Of a stretch of DNA of 64,000 nt, positions 1-9,131 are shown in pieces (position 1 is the stretch's first letter; every line of letters starts with the position of its first letter). The notes below the pieces were generated by a model. It searched no databases and was not told the DNA's origin. It saw only the letters and a program-made list of their open reading frames with translations. The stretch lies in the NCBI GenBank assembly GCA_903945175.1, contig CAJAUM010000070.1, positions 1 to 64,000 of the forward strand. Reading direction: 5' to 3'. The position numbers and the translations under genes were made by a program. Source of the DNA: an uncultured Bacteroidales bacterium. GTDB taxonomy: Bacteria > Bacteroidota > Bacteroidia > Bacteroidales > FEN-979.

Positions 1-141
1 CAAGCCAATCACCGGGATAAAACAGAAACGCAGGATCTTTAGTCATTTTTCAATAATTTGAATCGAGTTAAAAAATTCTTCAGCACTGGTCAACGATTCG
101 GAACAATCAGAAACATTTTCCGATTATTTTCTGTTGGATTG

Positions 142-408
142 TTACTCCTGTTCTTTTTGGAATTGACGGTACAATTGGCCGGTAGTATAATAATCTGTCG
201 CCTTATGTTTGTGACTTACGGTATTGTACCAGGTTGATTGCTGGAATTGCCGCCATCCAAATGAATCGAGCCATTCGGAAAAGGCCGTGGCTTCTTGTTT
301 GGTGAATTCCTCCATTTCCACAGGGGTTACAACATATTCGCCGGTGAAACCATTGAAATTTTCAAGTTCATGTTTGCCTTTGCTGATTAGATATTCTTTT
401 GCTGACAT
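142..408 (-). CDS. small hypothetical protein of the integrated element
   Basis: 88-aa ORF, same strand as the downstream RecT/integrase genes; no recognised motif. Confidence 0.45.
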   Translation of the reverse strand: MSAKEYLISKGKHELENFNGFTGEYVVTPVEMEEFTKQEATAFSEWLDSFGWRQFQQSTWYNTVSHKHKATDYYTTGQLYRQFQKEQE

Positions 409-645
409 GGTTTTTGGATTTTATTCCGGGTTAGAAGCCCTGGATATTTCACCAAGCATTAAATTGCTATTATCCCATTCATTAAAGCGTGGAACAAGGA
501 AGTTGCTGATGAAAAATTGGCCAATAGGAATATGACTGTAGAATAATAGAAAAACCCTGTGGCCTGAAAGATTTGCCGCAGCAATGGTTTCTTTTGAGGT
601 GAAAATATTGATGCCGGCTTTCGCTGGAAAGGACTTTGAGTGTCA

Positions 646-1536
646 TCAGAAACCGGGTTCTTTAGGTGAAGCTTCATTTTTCCACTCACGTTTGTTTTCC
701 GGTTTGTCAGGGATCGGTATGCAAACTTCTTTCACCTCTTCTGCAACCTGAAAAAGTTCATCATCTGGAATGTCAATGACGCTGCCCTGATTTGCGACTG
801 CATCAATTTCAGCTTTCGCCCTGCCAATACGGCCATCCTCGCCCGGCTCCATGAGCACTGAATCATCGCTGGCTGCTATGAGTAGTTTACATGCCCGGTT
901 GATGACGGTTTTCTTGGCCATTTCGCCAGGAAAGTTGTTATGTGCCGGACTTTTGCCTTTGGTTGGGCCCTGTTCCCAGGATTTTTGAATCTGGGCCATG
1001 GTCATGATTTCGGTGTTGACGCAGCCATCGTCGAAGGCCACCACGGCATAGGCACCTATGATTTTGGCATCATCGAGGTTTTCCATCCGCTGCGCATGAA
1101 CGGTGATCTTCTTCATGCCCGTGGTTGTATCGATAGCATATTCAAACACATCGCCTTTGTAGATCACTCCGGCATAGATGTTCTTCATCGCGCTGTATCT
1201 GCGTGCCAGGGCAATGCTGCCTGCATACTCTCGCTGCATCGTCAGTTTATCACCATACACGATGAAGCTGCACTGGCGCTTGGAGGGATTCAGTCCCTGC
1301 ACGACCATATTAAACAGGGAGTTTGCGATTGAATCGGTTGTGCAAGCCTTTAAGACCGGCAGGTTGGACCTGTCTTTCAGATCCTGCAGGATGAGCCAGG
1401 CTGAACGGAGTGCATTTTCGGCGCTGTAGTCGGGCGGAAGCGCAATGCCACCTATTTCTTTGAGGCTGTTGACTTTGGTCAGCACCTTTTCGACCATGGG
1501 GAGTTCGAACTTTTTTACTGTTGTTTCTGTTGTCAT
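646..1536 (-). CDS. recT: RecT-family single-strand annealing recombinase
   Basis: 296-aa ORF with RecT-like segments: SLFNMVVQGLNPSKRQCSFIVYGDKLTMQREYAGSIALARR and SPAHNNFPGEMAKKTVINRACK. Confidence 0.85.
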   Translation of the reverse strand: MTTETTVKKFELPMVEKVLTKVNSLKEIGGIALPPDYSAENALRSAWLILQDLKDRSNLPVLKACTTDSIANSLFNMVVQGLNPSKRQCSFIVYGDKLTMQREYAGSIALARRYSAMKNIYAGVIYKGDVFEYAIDTTTGMKKITVHAQRMENLDDAKIIGAYAVVAFDDGCVNTEIMTMAQIQKSWEQGPTKGKSPAHNNFPGEMAKKTVINRACKLLIAASDDSVLMEPGEDGRIGRAKAEIDAVANQGSVIDIPDDELFQVAEEVKEVCIPIPDKPENKREWKNEASPKEPGF

Positions 1537-1547
1537 AAGTTATTGAT

Positions 1548-1587
1548 TGAATGGTTGAATGATTGATTAAGTGAGTGATTGAGCGAA
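1548..1587. repeat. tandem TGA-headed 8-bp words upstream of recT
   Basis: tgaatggt|tgaatgat|tgattaag|tgagtgat|tgagcgaa read directly in sequence. Confidence 0.7.
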
Positions 1588-1658
1588 TCTATCAAACAGA
1601 TGGGCCTGATGTTACGCGTTGCCATTTGAGAACGGCATGGGATAAGGGCCCTCACAGG

Positions 1659-1982
1659 TCATCGCCGGGATGTTTTCCGTGATGTTTCAGCATATAATTC
1701 TGCATAGGTCTTCTTTCGGCCAGAATTTAGCCAAGCATCGATCTCGCTTTTGAGGAAAAATAATTTCTTTGATTTTTTATTTACCGGTATGGCTGATTTT
1801 GCAACCCATGAATAAACGGTAAATTTTACAGGGTGATCAGGCAGGTAGTCGCAAAGTTCATCAATATTCATCCACCTGTCTGGCTGTGGTTGAGGTGGTT
1901 GTGGTACCTGTACTTTAAGGTTAACAAGCAATGTTTCGATATTGCTTAACCTGGCATTAATTGATTCAAAGGGATTGTCCAT
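1659..1982 (-). CDS. helix-turn-helix / excisionase-like DNA-binding protein
   Basis: 107 aa; RWMNIDELCDYLPDHPVKFTVYSWVAKSAIPVNKKSKKLFFLKSEIDAWL resembles the HTH_17 / excisionase layout common beside Bacteroidota integrases. Confidence 0.75.
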   Translation of the reverse strand: MDNPFESINARLSNIETLLVNLKVQVPQPPQPQPDRWMNIDELCDYLPDHPVKFTVYSWVAKSAIPVNKKSKKLFFLKSEIDAWLNSGRKKTYAELYAETSRKTSRR

Positions 1983-2049
1983 ATGGCTACATGTTAAAAT
2001 TCATGTAGCAAATGTACAGCGGTTTATCTGTTTAAGGTACTGATATTCA

Positions 2050-2081
2050 GTTGTTTAAAGTTGTCGACAACAATAAACAAC
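2050..2081. promoter_or_regulatory. 32-bp concentric dyad (candidate operator or hairpin)
   Basis: GTTGTTTA-aag-TTGTCGACAA-caa-TAAACAAC; outer 8-bp arms and the inner 10-bp palindrome share one centre. Confidence 0.6.
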
Positions 2082-2101
2082 TTTGGCAACTTTGGCAACT
2101 T
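2078..2101. repeat. iteron-like 9-bp direct repeats
   Basis: CAACTTTGG CAACTTTGG CAACTT. Confidence 0.65.
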
Positions 2102-2104
2102 GTA

Positions 2105-2788
2105 TTATATTGAATTATAGATATTTACAATTATACCTCTATAGTACTGCAATTCATTATTATAAAGTTTCAAGTGGCGCATTGGCCTATTTATAGACTC
2201 ATCACTGTTTATATCCCAGCCAAAAAACTGCCTCAAACTATTATACAAGGCTTTGCGCTTCCTGTCAATAATGCAAATGTGCCCTTCGGCCTCTATTGCT
2301 TTCAGTAATATTCCCAGTTCCTTACCGCCAATTCCCGGAAATTCCTTTTTCAATTTATCGGCAAATGGCTTCCTTTTGGATTTTTTAAGGATAAAAAGGT
2401 GATCAGTGAAAGGTTTGCCCGTTTTTGGTTCCCGTTGATCAGGCGTTTGTTGCATCTGTTGCGTCTGTTGCGAGGCCTCATTTAAATTATGTGTTTTACC
2501 TGGTTTTAGCTGGTCCAAACCCTGCTGCTGCATCCAGGTCTTAATGGTTCCTTTTACGTCTATTAATTTGTAGTAATTGTTGGAATAATTTTGGATTCCG
2601 AACTGACCGACTGGATTTAATTTTTGGGCTTTAAAAAATTCCTCCATTTCAATTCCGATTTGTTGTTCAAGGTATTCCAACATCCGGTTAACTTTCCTGA
2701 TCGTGAACCTGTGGCGATATTCATCAAGAAATGATGGCAGACTGTAAATCGCATTGATGCAAAATAAATCATCCTCTATTTGCTTCAT
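2105..2788 (-). CDS. hypothetical protein (mobile-element associated)
   Basis: 227-aa ORF overlapping the integrase ORF by 4 nt (same transcription unit). Confidence 0.7.
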   Translation of the reverse strand: MKQIEDDLFCINAIYSLPSFLDEYRHRFTIRKVNRMLEYLEQQIGIEMEEFFKAQKLNPVGQFGIQNYSNNYYKLIDVKGTIKTWMQQQGLDQLKPGKTHNLNEASQQTQQMQQTPDQREPKTGKPFTDHLFILKKSKRKPFADKLKKEFPGIGGKELGILLKAIEAEGHICIIDRKRKALYNSLRQFFGWDINSDESINRPMRHLKLYNNELQYYRGIIVNIYNSI

Positions 2789-3915
2789 AGATCAAGTTTT
2801 ATCCGGTTAGCCGCTTCGCGTTTCGACTTATCAATTACTTTGGCATAAATTTGTGTGGTGCTCAGATTGCGATGTCCTAACATTTTTGATATGGTATAAA
2901 TGTCGGTTCCATTGGTCAGCTGCAGGGTAGCGAATGTGTGCCGGAAACAATGGAAGGATATGTTTTTAGTTATACCGGCGGCCTTGGTCCATTGAGATAC
3001 CCGATAGTTATTTTTTGAACTGTTTTGCAGATTTTCAAATGGTTTGTTCTGTGGTTCTGTACGTTTGCCAAGAAAGGTTGCCGCCTGCTCCGATATTGGC
3101 AATGATTCAACGCCGCCGGTTTTTTGCTGGGTAAAATTAATCGAATAGTTTCCATTGGCACACTCGACTTCCTGAAAGGTGAGTTTTTTGATGTCGCAAC
3201 AGCGCAAGCCAGTAAGAGCAGAAAACAAAGCAGCCCGCTTTAACACCGGGTCATTACAAGGTGTACCCGCCAACTGGTTTAGCTCATCCATGGTAAGATA
3301 GTTGCGTCTTGTTTCGTTTTTTGAGATGGTGGCAAGTTTGGGATTTAAGAAGGTAGGCAGATAGCCGTCATTATATGCTCGTTTCAATACAAATTTAAAC
3401 TTATCGAAATATTCCCAAGCAGTATTTTTACTTAACGGCTTCTTGGTTCTCTTGACTATGGCTGATAAAAGATATTGCCGGAAATCATTGCAGAATTTTT
3501 CGGTAATGTCGGAAAATTTCATGTCCTGACCGGCGAAGTTTTGAAGGTGCATTGAAAATGAGACCCATATGTTATGGTCGGCCTTACGTCTGCTTACTTC
3601 CTTGTTGAAGTAATCAGTAAACGATAATTCTCCGATTTCTTTTTGTTTTAGTTGGTCGCGTTCAACATTGGTGTAAATTTCCGGCTTATTAAGATCATTG
3701 TATCGTTGAAAACGTTTCATTTCGGCCATTTTCAACGTTTCAATATTTTCATTACGCTCAAGCGGCGTATGAGGTTTATCGTAAAGATATAGTTTTAAAA
3801 ATTCCCGACGTGTTGGTTTGCCTGTTTTAGGGTTTGGGATAGCAGGATAAAAATCGAGGTATAAGGTATGACGATCTTTGCTTATCTTTGTCCGGAGCAA
3901 TTTAACTTTTATCAC
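2785..3915 (-). CDS. tyrosine site-specific recombinase / integrase
   Basis: 376 aa; catalytic-domain motifs SALTGLRCCDIKKL, FHCFRHTFATLQLTNGTDIYTISKMLGHRNLSTTQIYAKV; N-terminal SAM-like domain. Confidence 0.95.
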   Translation of the reverse strand: MIKVKLLRTKISKDRHTLYLDFYPAIPNPKTGKPTRREFLKLYLYDKPHTPLERNENIETLKMAEMKRFQRYNDLNKPEIYTNVERDQLKQKEIGELSFTDYFNKEVSRRKADHNIWVSFSMHLQNFAGQDMKFSDITEKFCNDFRQYLLSAIVKRTKKPLSKNTAWEYFDKFKFVLKRAYNDGYLPTFLNPKLATISKNETRRNYLTMDELNQLAGTPCNDPVLKRAALFSALTGLRCCDIKKLTFQEVECANGNYSINFTQQKTGGVESLPISEQAATFLGKRTEPQNKPFENLQNSSKNNYRVSQWTKAAGITKNISFHCFRHTFATLQLTNGTDIYTISKMLGHRNLSTTQIYAKVIDKSKREAANRIKLDL

Positions 3916-3955
3916 TGATTATATCGTTTTGACGTACAAATGTAATACAAAAGTA

Positions 3956-4004
3956 GTCATAATAACACTTAATAACGTCATAATAAAAAAATATTTATTA
4001 TGAC
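3956..4004. promoter_or_regulatory. three copies of GTCATAATAA(A): two direct, one inverted
   Basis: 3956-3965 direct, 3977-3987 direct, 3994-4004 inverted; the last two form an 11-bp perfect inverted repeat with a 6-nt loop. Confidence 0.65.
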
Positions 4005-4079
4005 ATTAAACGAAAATGTATCTTAAAACTATTGATAACAGTATGAATTGTACAAAATGATAGTAATTTGCTAATTATT

Positions 4080-4107
4080 ATCGACAATCGTAAATCGTAA
4101 ATCGTTT
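4080..4107. repeat. tandem heptamer words
   Basis: ATCGACA ATCGTAA ATCGTAA ATCGTTT immediately before the ATG at 4111. Confidence 0.75.
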
Positions 4108-4110
4108 ATA

Positions 4111-6120
4111 ATGCGCTTATTTATAATTTTAACTCTTTTTCTGTTCACCGGAGTCGCAGGGTTTGCCCAGGAGATACTGACGGGGTTACAAGTAAATCCC
4201 ATGGTGAAAGCCAAAGCAATGGAGTTGACCCGGATTAGATCCGGCATGGTTGACAATCAAATGCAGGGGAATGACTACTTAAATGCCGTTTCAGATACAA
4301 TCCCCATTCCCATGCCGTTTTTTGATGATTTTTCTGCGAATGGGGTCTTTCCATCCTCCCTGCGCTGGATTGATCATTTTGCATTTGAAAACGATGACCT
4401 TCCTGTATTTCCGATCAATATTGGCGCCATGACGCTTGATGCGATCAACGACTCCGGGAACATGTATCCTGAAGCCGTGCCTGGTCCATCGGCCTTCATT
4501 GCCGATCATCTCACCTCACGTTATATCAGGCTTGATTCCACCTTTGCCCCTATTCCCAGAACACTAACTCCTGCCGATTCCGTCTATCTTAGTTTTTTCT
4601 ATCAACCCCAGGGCCGGGGAAGGCCTCCTCAAAAGGCCGATTCACTGATTTTACAATTCCTGGCCGTTCCTGCGCATGACAGCCTTATCCCCGGGGGATC
4701 TATTCGGGTTCCCGATTCATGGGCAAAAGTCTGGTTTGCCAATGGAATGGCGCTCGATTCCTTTTATTTAAGAACAAATAAATGGTTTGTACAGGTTATG
4801 ATTCCTGTTACCGACCCCCGCTATTTCACGAATAAATTCCGTTTTCGCTTTTTTAACTATGTAAGCCTGGCAAGTGAGGCGGAGCCAAGCTGGCAAAGCA
4901 ATACCGACCAATGGAATATTGACAATGTATATCTCAACTCGGGACGTACACAAAACGATACCCTCTATCCGGAGCTTCGATTCATCTATCGGCCTCCATC
5001 TTTGTTAAAAAGGTATGAATCCATGCCATATCCGCAATACAGCGATGATCCGACCAATGAGATGCGCGACACCCTCGATATCCTGATGAGTAACCGGGAT
5101 GTCATCGACCACATGTCCTCCTACAATTATTTTGTGACCGAACCCGATGGCAGTTTTTCGAAATCCTACAGTGGGGGGAATTACGACATTCAACCCTATT
5201 CGGTAACTCCTTACGTAACCTGGCAGAAATTTGCTCATCCCGAAGTGCCTTTTTTAATTCCGATAAATCAGACCGACAGCGCCACCTTTCTGGTGAAGCA
5301 TGTGGTGAGGGATATAACCCCTGGATCTGTGATTGGCGACACGATGGTATCCTATCAGAAGTTGTATAATTATTTCGCCTATGATGATGGAACACCTGAG
5401 GCCAGTTACGGACTAACACCTGCCGGGTCGCAACTAGCCTATCGGTTCAGACTAAATAAATCGCCCGATACACTTCGCGCTGTCAGGATGTATTTTAATA
5501 AGACGCTTGGCTATGTAAGTCAGCAGTTTTTCTATTTATGTATCTGGAATGACAATTCCGGAAAACCCGGCGACACCATTTATTCAGACCTGGTATTTCC
5601 AAGGTATGCTGATAGTCTGAACAAGTTTGTTACCTATCACATTTATCCGCCACTTCGAATCACCGGGACCTTTTACGTGGGCTGGGTTCAAACCACCGGA
5701 GATAATTTATCCATCGGTTTCGATCGTTACAACAATAGCCAGAACGAAATTTTCTATAACTCAACCGGTGTGTGGAATAATTCGGCCTTTACCGGATCGT
5801 TGATGATCAGGCCTGTTGTTGGAAAGCCCATTCCACTTGGGATTGGAGATATCGCGCCCAGGGAATTGAAAATTACGCTCTTTCCAAATCCTTGTCCGCA
5901 AAGCGTTATCCATCTGCGTATACCGGATAACCTTCAAAATACCTTTGTTTCAGAATCAGCTACCCTCACTGTTTCAGATATTGTTGGCCGTGTCAGGATG
6001 ACAACCACCTTCAGGAATGAAATAGATGTTGCCGCCTTGCGCAGTGGAATCTATTTCCTTGAACTTAAAGACCGGTCGGGAATCCGCCTTGGCACAGCAA
6101 AATTTATTATTTCACGGTAA
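4111..6120 (+). CDS. T9SS type A sorting domain-containing secreted protein
   Basis: 669 aa; N-terminal signal peptide; C-terminal LFPNPC...VSDIVGRV...LRSGIYFLELKDRSG...KFIISR sorting domain. Confidence 0.85.
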   Translation: MRLFIILTLFLFTGVAGFAQEILTGLQVNPMVKAKAMELTRIRSGMVDNQMQGNDYLNAVSDTIPIPMPFFDDFSANGVFPSSLRWIDHFAFENDDLPVFPINIGAMTLDAINDSGNMYPEAVPGPSAFIADHLTSRYIRLDSTFAPIPRTLTPADSVYLSFFYQPQGRGRPPQKADSLILQFLAVPAHDSLIPGGSIRVPDSWAKVWFANGMALDSFYLRTNKWFVQVMIPVTDPRYFTNKFRFRFFNYVSLASEAEPSWQSNTDQWNIDNVYLNSGRTQNDTLYPELRFIYRPPSLLKRYESMPYPQYSDDPTNEMRDTLDILMSNRDVIDHMSSYNYFVTEPDGSFSKSYSGGNYDIQPYSVTPYVTWQKFAHPEVPFLIPINQTDSATFLVKHVVRDITPGSVIGDTMVSYQKLYNYFAYDDGTPEASYGLTPAGSQLAYRFRLNKSPDTLRAVRMYFNKTLGYVSQQFFYLCIWNDNSGKPGDTIYSDLVFPRYADSLNKFVTYHIYPPLRITGTFYVGWVQTTGDNLSIGFDRYNNSQNEIFYNSTGVWNNSAFTGSLMIRPVVGKPIPLGIGDIAPRELKITLFPNPCPQSVIHLRIPDNLQNTFVSESATLTVSDIVGRVRMTTTFRNEIDVAALRSGIYFLELKDRSGIRLGTAKFIISR

Positions 6121-6144
6121 GTATCCATATACCTGTGCACTATT

Positions 6145-7275
6145 TTGGCAGCACATTTAAACCCTGATAATACGAATACACCAAAGGAACAAAACGGCCA
6201 TTGTGGCGAGGTGCCTGGGCTCATCGAAAAAGATGAAATCCGGGAGGAATCAAATGATTTATTTGAACATTTCAGGTTTGTCGTCGACCGGAAACAGAGC
6301 CCGTTGCGGATTGACAAGTACCTCATGGCTAAGATTGAACATGCATCCAGAAACAGGATACAGAATTCGGCCCGTGCAGGGAATATACTGGTGAATGGGG
6401 TGGTGATCAAATCCAACTACAAAATAAAGCCACGAGATGTTATTTCCATCGTGCTTGCTTATCCGCCCCGCGATACGGAAGTTTATCCGGAAAACATCCC
6501 TATAAATGTTGTATATGAAGATGATGACATCATCGTTGTAAACAAGGCGCCGGGGATGGTTGTACATCCCGGGCACGGTAACTTTAGCGGGACACTTCAA
6601 AATGCGCTGTTGTTTCATTTACAGGAAAACAAACCTGGGGATCCGGATTCAAAACCATTCCTGGTTCACCGGATCGATAAAGATACAAGCGGGATCATGC
6701 TGATTGCTAAAAATGAAATGGCACAGACCAAGATAGCAAAACAGTTTTTCGACCACACCATCGATCGTGCCTATGTTGCCCTTGTTTGGGGAAATATCGA
6801 CCATGATGAAGGCACCGTTGATGCACCTATTGGGCGTGATATCCGGAACCGCCTTGTTCAGGCCGTAATCGATGATCCGGAAAAGGGCCGTCATGCTGTA
6901 ACACATTACCATGTACTCGAGCGGTTTGGTTATGTAACCCTCGTGGAATGCAGACTTGAAACAGGCCGGACACATCAGATCCGTGTTCATTTCAAGCACA
7001 TCGGACATCCCTTGTTCAATGATGAAAGCTATGGCGGCGCTGAAATCCTGAAAGGCACAACCTTTACCAAATACAAACAATTTGTACAAAACTGTTTTAA
7101 AATATTGCCCCGGCAGGCATTGCATGCCAAGTCACTTGGTTTTATTCACCCATCAACCAGGCAGTTCATTCATTTCGATTCTGACCATCCTGATGACCTG
7201 CAATCGGTAATTGAAAAATGGCGGCAATATTGCAGTTATAAAAATCTGGATGAATCATCAATACCGGAATTATGA
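6145..7275 (+). CDS. RluA family pseudouridine synthase
   Basis: 376 aa; S4-like N-terminus, LVHRIDKDTSGIMLIAKN and ETGRTHQIRVHFKHIGHPLFND motifs; TTG start in the ORF track, exact start uncertain. Confidence 0.93.
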   Translation: MAAHLNPDNTNTPKEQNGHCGEVPGLIEKDEIREESNDLFEHFRFVVDRKQSPLRIDKYLMAKIEHASRNRIQNSARAGNILVNGVVIKSNYKIKPRDVISIVLAYPPRDTEVYPENIPINVVYEDDDIIVVNKAPGMVVHPGHGNFSGTLQNALLFHLQENKPGDPDSKPFLVHRIDKDTSGIMLIAKNEMAQTKIAKQFFDHTIDRAYVALVWGNIDHDEGTVDAPIGRDIRNRLVQAVIDDPEKGRHAVTHYHVLERFGYVTLVECRLETGRTHQIRVHFKHIGHPLFNDESYGGAEILKGTTFTKYKQFVQNCFKILPRQALHAKSLGFIHPSTRQFIHFDSDHPDDLQSVIEKWRQYCSYKNLDESSIPEL

Positions 7276-8006
7276 AAACACTGATCCGTTATCTTGCATC
7301 CATCTACTTTTGGTTAGAACTCTATCTGGTATCTGCCGCCATGTTCCCCTTTATGACCCTGGTGTTTTTGCTGACTTTTCCATTTGATAAACGCCTCTAT
7401 ATTTTACATAAGTGCACTTGTATTTGGGCATTTACCGTACTGAATATCAATCCCATGTGGAGGATAAAAGTGACAGGTCGTGAAAAAATAGATCCCAAAC
7501 AGACCTATGTGATGGTATCAAATCACCAGTCGGGGGCAGACATCATTGTACTTTTCCTGCTTTGGGCTCATTTTAAATGGGTTGCCAAGACATCCCTCTT
7601 TTATTACCCATTTATCGGCTGGACCATGTGGCTAAACCGTTACATCGCACTCGACCGCGTTAAGGGAAGCAGCATGCGTAAGATGATTTCTGATGCAGCG
7701 CGAACCATCGAAGCAGGAAACTCCGTGATGATTTTTCCTGAGGGAACACGCTCAAAAGATGGAAAAATCCAGCATTTTAAAACCGGAGCGTTCCACATTG
7801 CCCTCAGCAACAAGACACCCATTCTGCCCATCGCCATCAAAGGCACATCAAAGGCGATCCGCAAGGGTGGATTTATTGTCAATAAGAATTTCGAAATCCA
7901 GGCCAAGGTGCTCGACCCTATTTCCTACGAATCATTTAAGGATCTTGATTCAAAGCAGGTTGCGAATAAAGTGCATGAAATTCTCAGGAGAGAACTTTTA
8001 GCATAG
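7272..8006 (+). CDS. plsC: 1-acyl-sn-glycerol-3-phosphate acyltransferase
   Basis: 244 aa; SNHQSGADI (HX4D) and FPEGTRSKDG motifs. Confidence 0.92.
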   Translation: MKTLIRYLASIYFWLELYLVSAAMFPFMTLVFLLTFPFDKRLYILHKCTCIWAFTVLNINPMWRIKVTGREKIDPKQTYVMVSNHQSGADIIVLFLLWAHFKWVAKTSLFYYPFIGWTMWLNRYIALDRVKGSSMRKMISDAARTIEAGNSVMIFPEGTRSKDGKIQHFKTGAFHIALSNKTPILPIAIKGTSKAIRKGGFIVNKNFEIQAKVLDPISYESFKDLDSKQVANKVHEILRRELLA

Positions 8007-9128
8007 TCATGCTTTCATCTCCTGATAATAGGAGTCCCGCTCAACGGGTGTTCGTTTTCCCTCCGTAATCATTGCAATCATTTGCGAAACAGTCATGGCC
8101 GGATTTTGATCCTCTGCTCCGGCCAGGGAATATATTTGGGTAGAATCATTGATGGTACCATCCATGTCATCAACGCCAAACGACATCGAAATTTGCGCCA
8201 GTTTCCGGCCAACAGCCGGCCAGTATGCTTTCAAATGGGGAAAGTTGTCAAGGTAAATCCGTGCGACTGCATACATTTTCATATCTTCCACTACTGAAAC
8301 TTCAGCAATATCGGACATTTCATTGTTTCTGTTTCGAAATTTCAACGGGATGAATGCATTGAAACCTCCCGTCCGGTCCTGAAGCTGCCGCAGGCGCTCC
8401 AGGTGATCGATACGGTGAAGGTAGGTTTCAAGATGACCGTAAAGCATCGTTGCATTGGATGGAATACCAATACGATGCGCTATTTCATGAATTTCAAGCC
8501 ATCTATTGGAGGATGATTTCATGCCACAGATGTTTTCGCGGATGGTCTCGTCAAAGATTTCAGCTCCTCCGCCAGGAATTGAACCGAGCCCGCACGATTT
8601 CAGATATTCCAATCCCTCGCTGATTTTCATTGCAGATTTTTCAATCATATAATCTAATTCAACAGCTGAATAGGCCTTCACATGCAGCCCGGGGCGGAGA
8701 GCCTTAATTTTTCTGAGCAGGTCGCCATAATAATAAATGTCGCGGTCGGGATGAACGGCCCCTGTTATATGCAATTCCAAAACGGTGTCATCCTGCAACT
8801 TGACCTTTTCAAGTATCTCATCTACACTAAGTTCCCATTTATTCGGGCTAAAATGATGCGAATAGGAGCAGAATTTGCACTTGTTGACACAGATATTGGT
8901 GGGTTCGATGTGAAAATTACGGATATAATAGGCGTTGGTCCCGTTATTTCTGGTTCTGACCATATCGGCCAGGAGTCCAAGGAGCCCCAGTTCAGCCTGC
9001 TCAAAAAGCGCTATCCCATCATCCGGAGAAATTCGCTCCCCAACAGATACTTTTCGGGCGATCTCCTTCAGAACATTTGGCTTGTCAATATAGTGCAGAA
9101 TTTTCTTATCACTGGTTCCGGTAGTCAT
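8007..9128 (-). CDS. mqnE: aminofutalosine synthase MqnE (radical SAM)
   Basis: 373 aa; FHIEPTNICVNKCKFCSYSHHF cluster motif; other futalosine-pathway genes in the window. Confidence 0.85.
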   Translation of the reverse strand: MTTGTSDKKILHYIDKPNVLKEIARKVSVGERISPDDGIALFEQAELGLLGLLADMVRTRNNGTNAYYIRNFHIEPTNICVNKCKFCSYSHHFSPNKWELSVDEILEKVKLQDDTVLELHITGAVHPDRDIYYYGDLLRKIKALRPGLHVKAYSAVELDYMIEKSAMKISEGLEYLKSCGLGSIPGGGAEIFDETIRENICGMKSSSNRWLEIHEIAHRIGIPSNATMLYGHLETYLHRIDHLERLRQLQDRTGGFNAFIPLKFRNRNNEMSDIAEVSVVEDMKMYAVARIYLDNFPHLKAYWPAVGRKLAQISMSFGVDDMDGTINDSTQIYSLAGAEDQNPAMTVSQMIAMITEGKRTPVERDSYYQEMKA

Positions 9129-9131
9129 GAA

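Noticed and set aside
459-689. 76-aa minus-strand ORF overlapping the recT 3' end
   Set aside because: No recognisable motif and it overlaps a better-supported gene; probably chance.
3916-4110. tRNA gene as integration target
   Set aside because: No cloverleaf or tRNA-like sequence could be read there.
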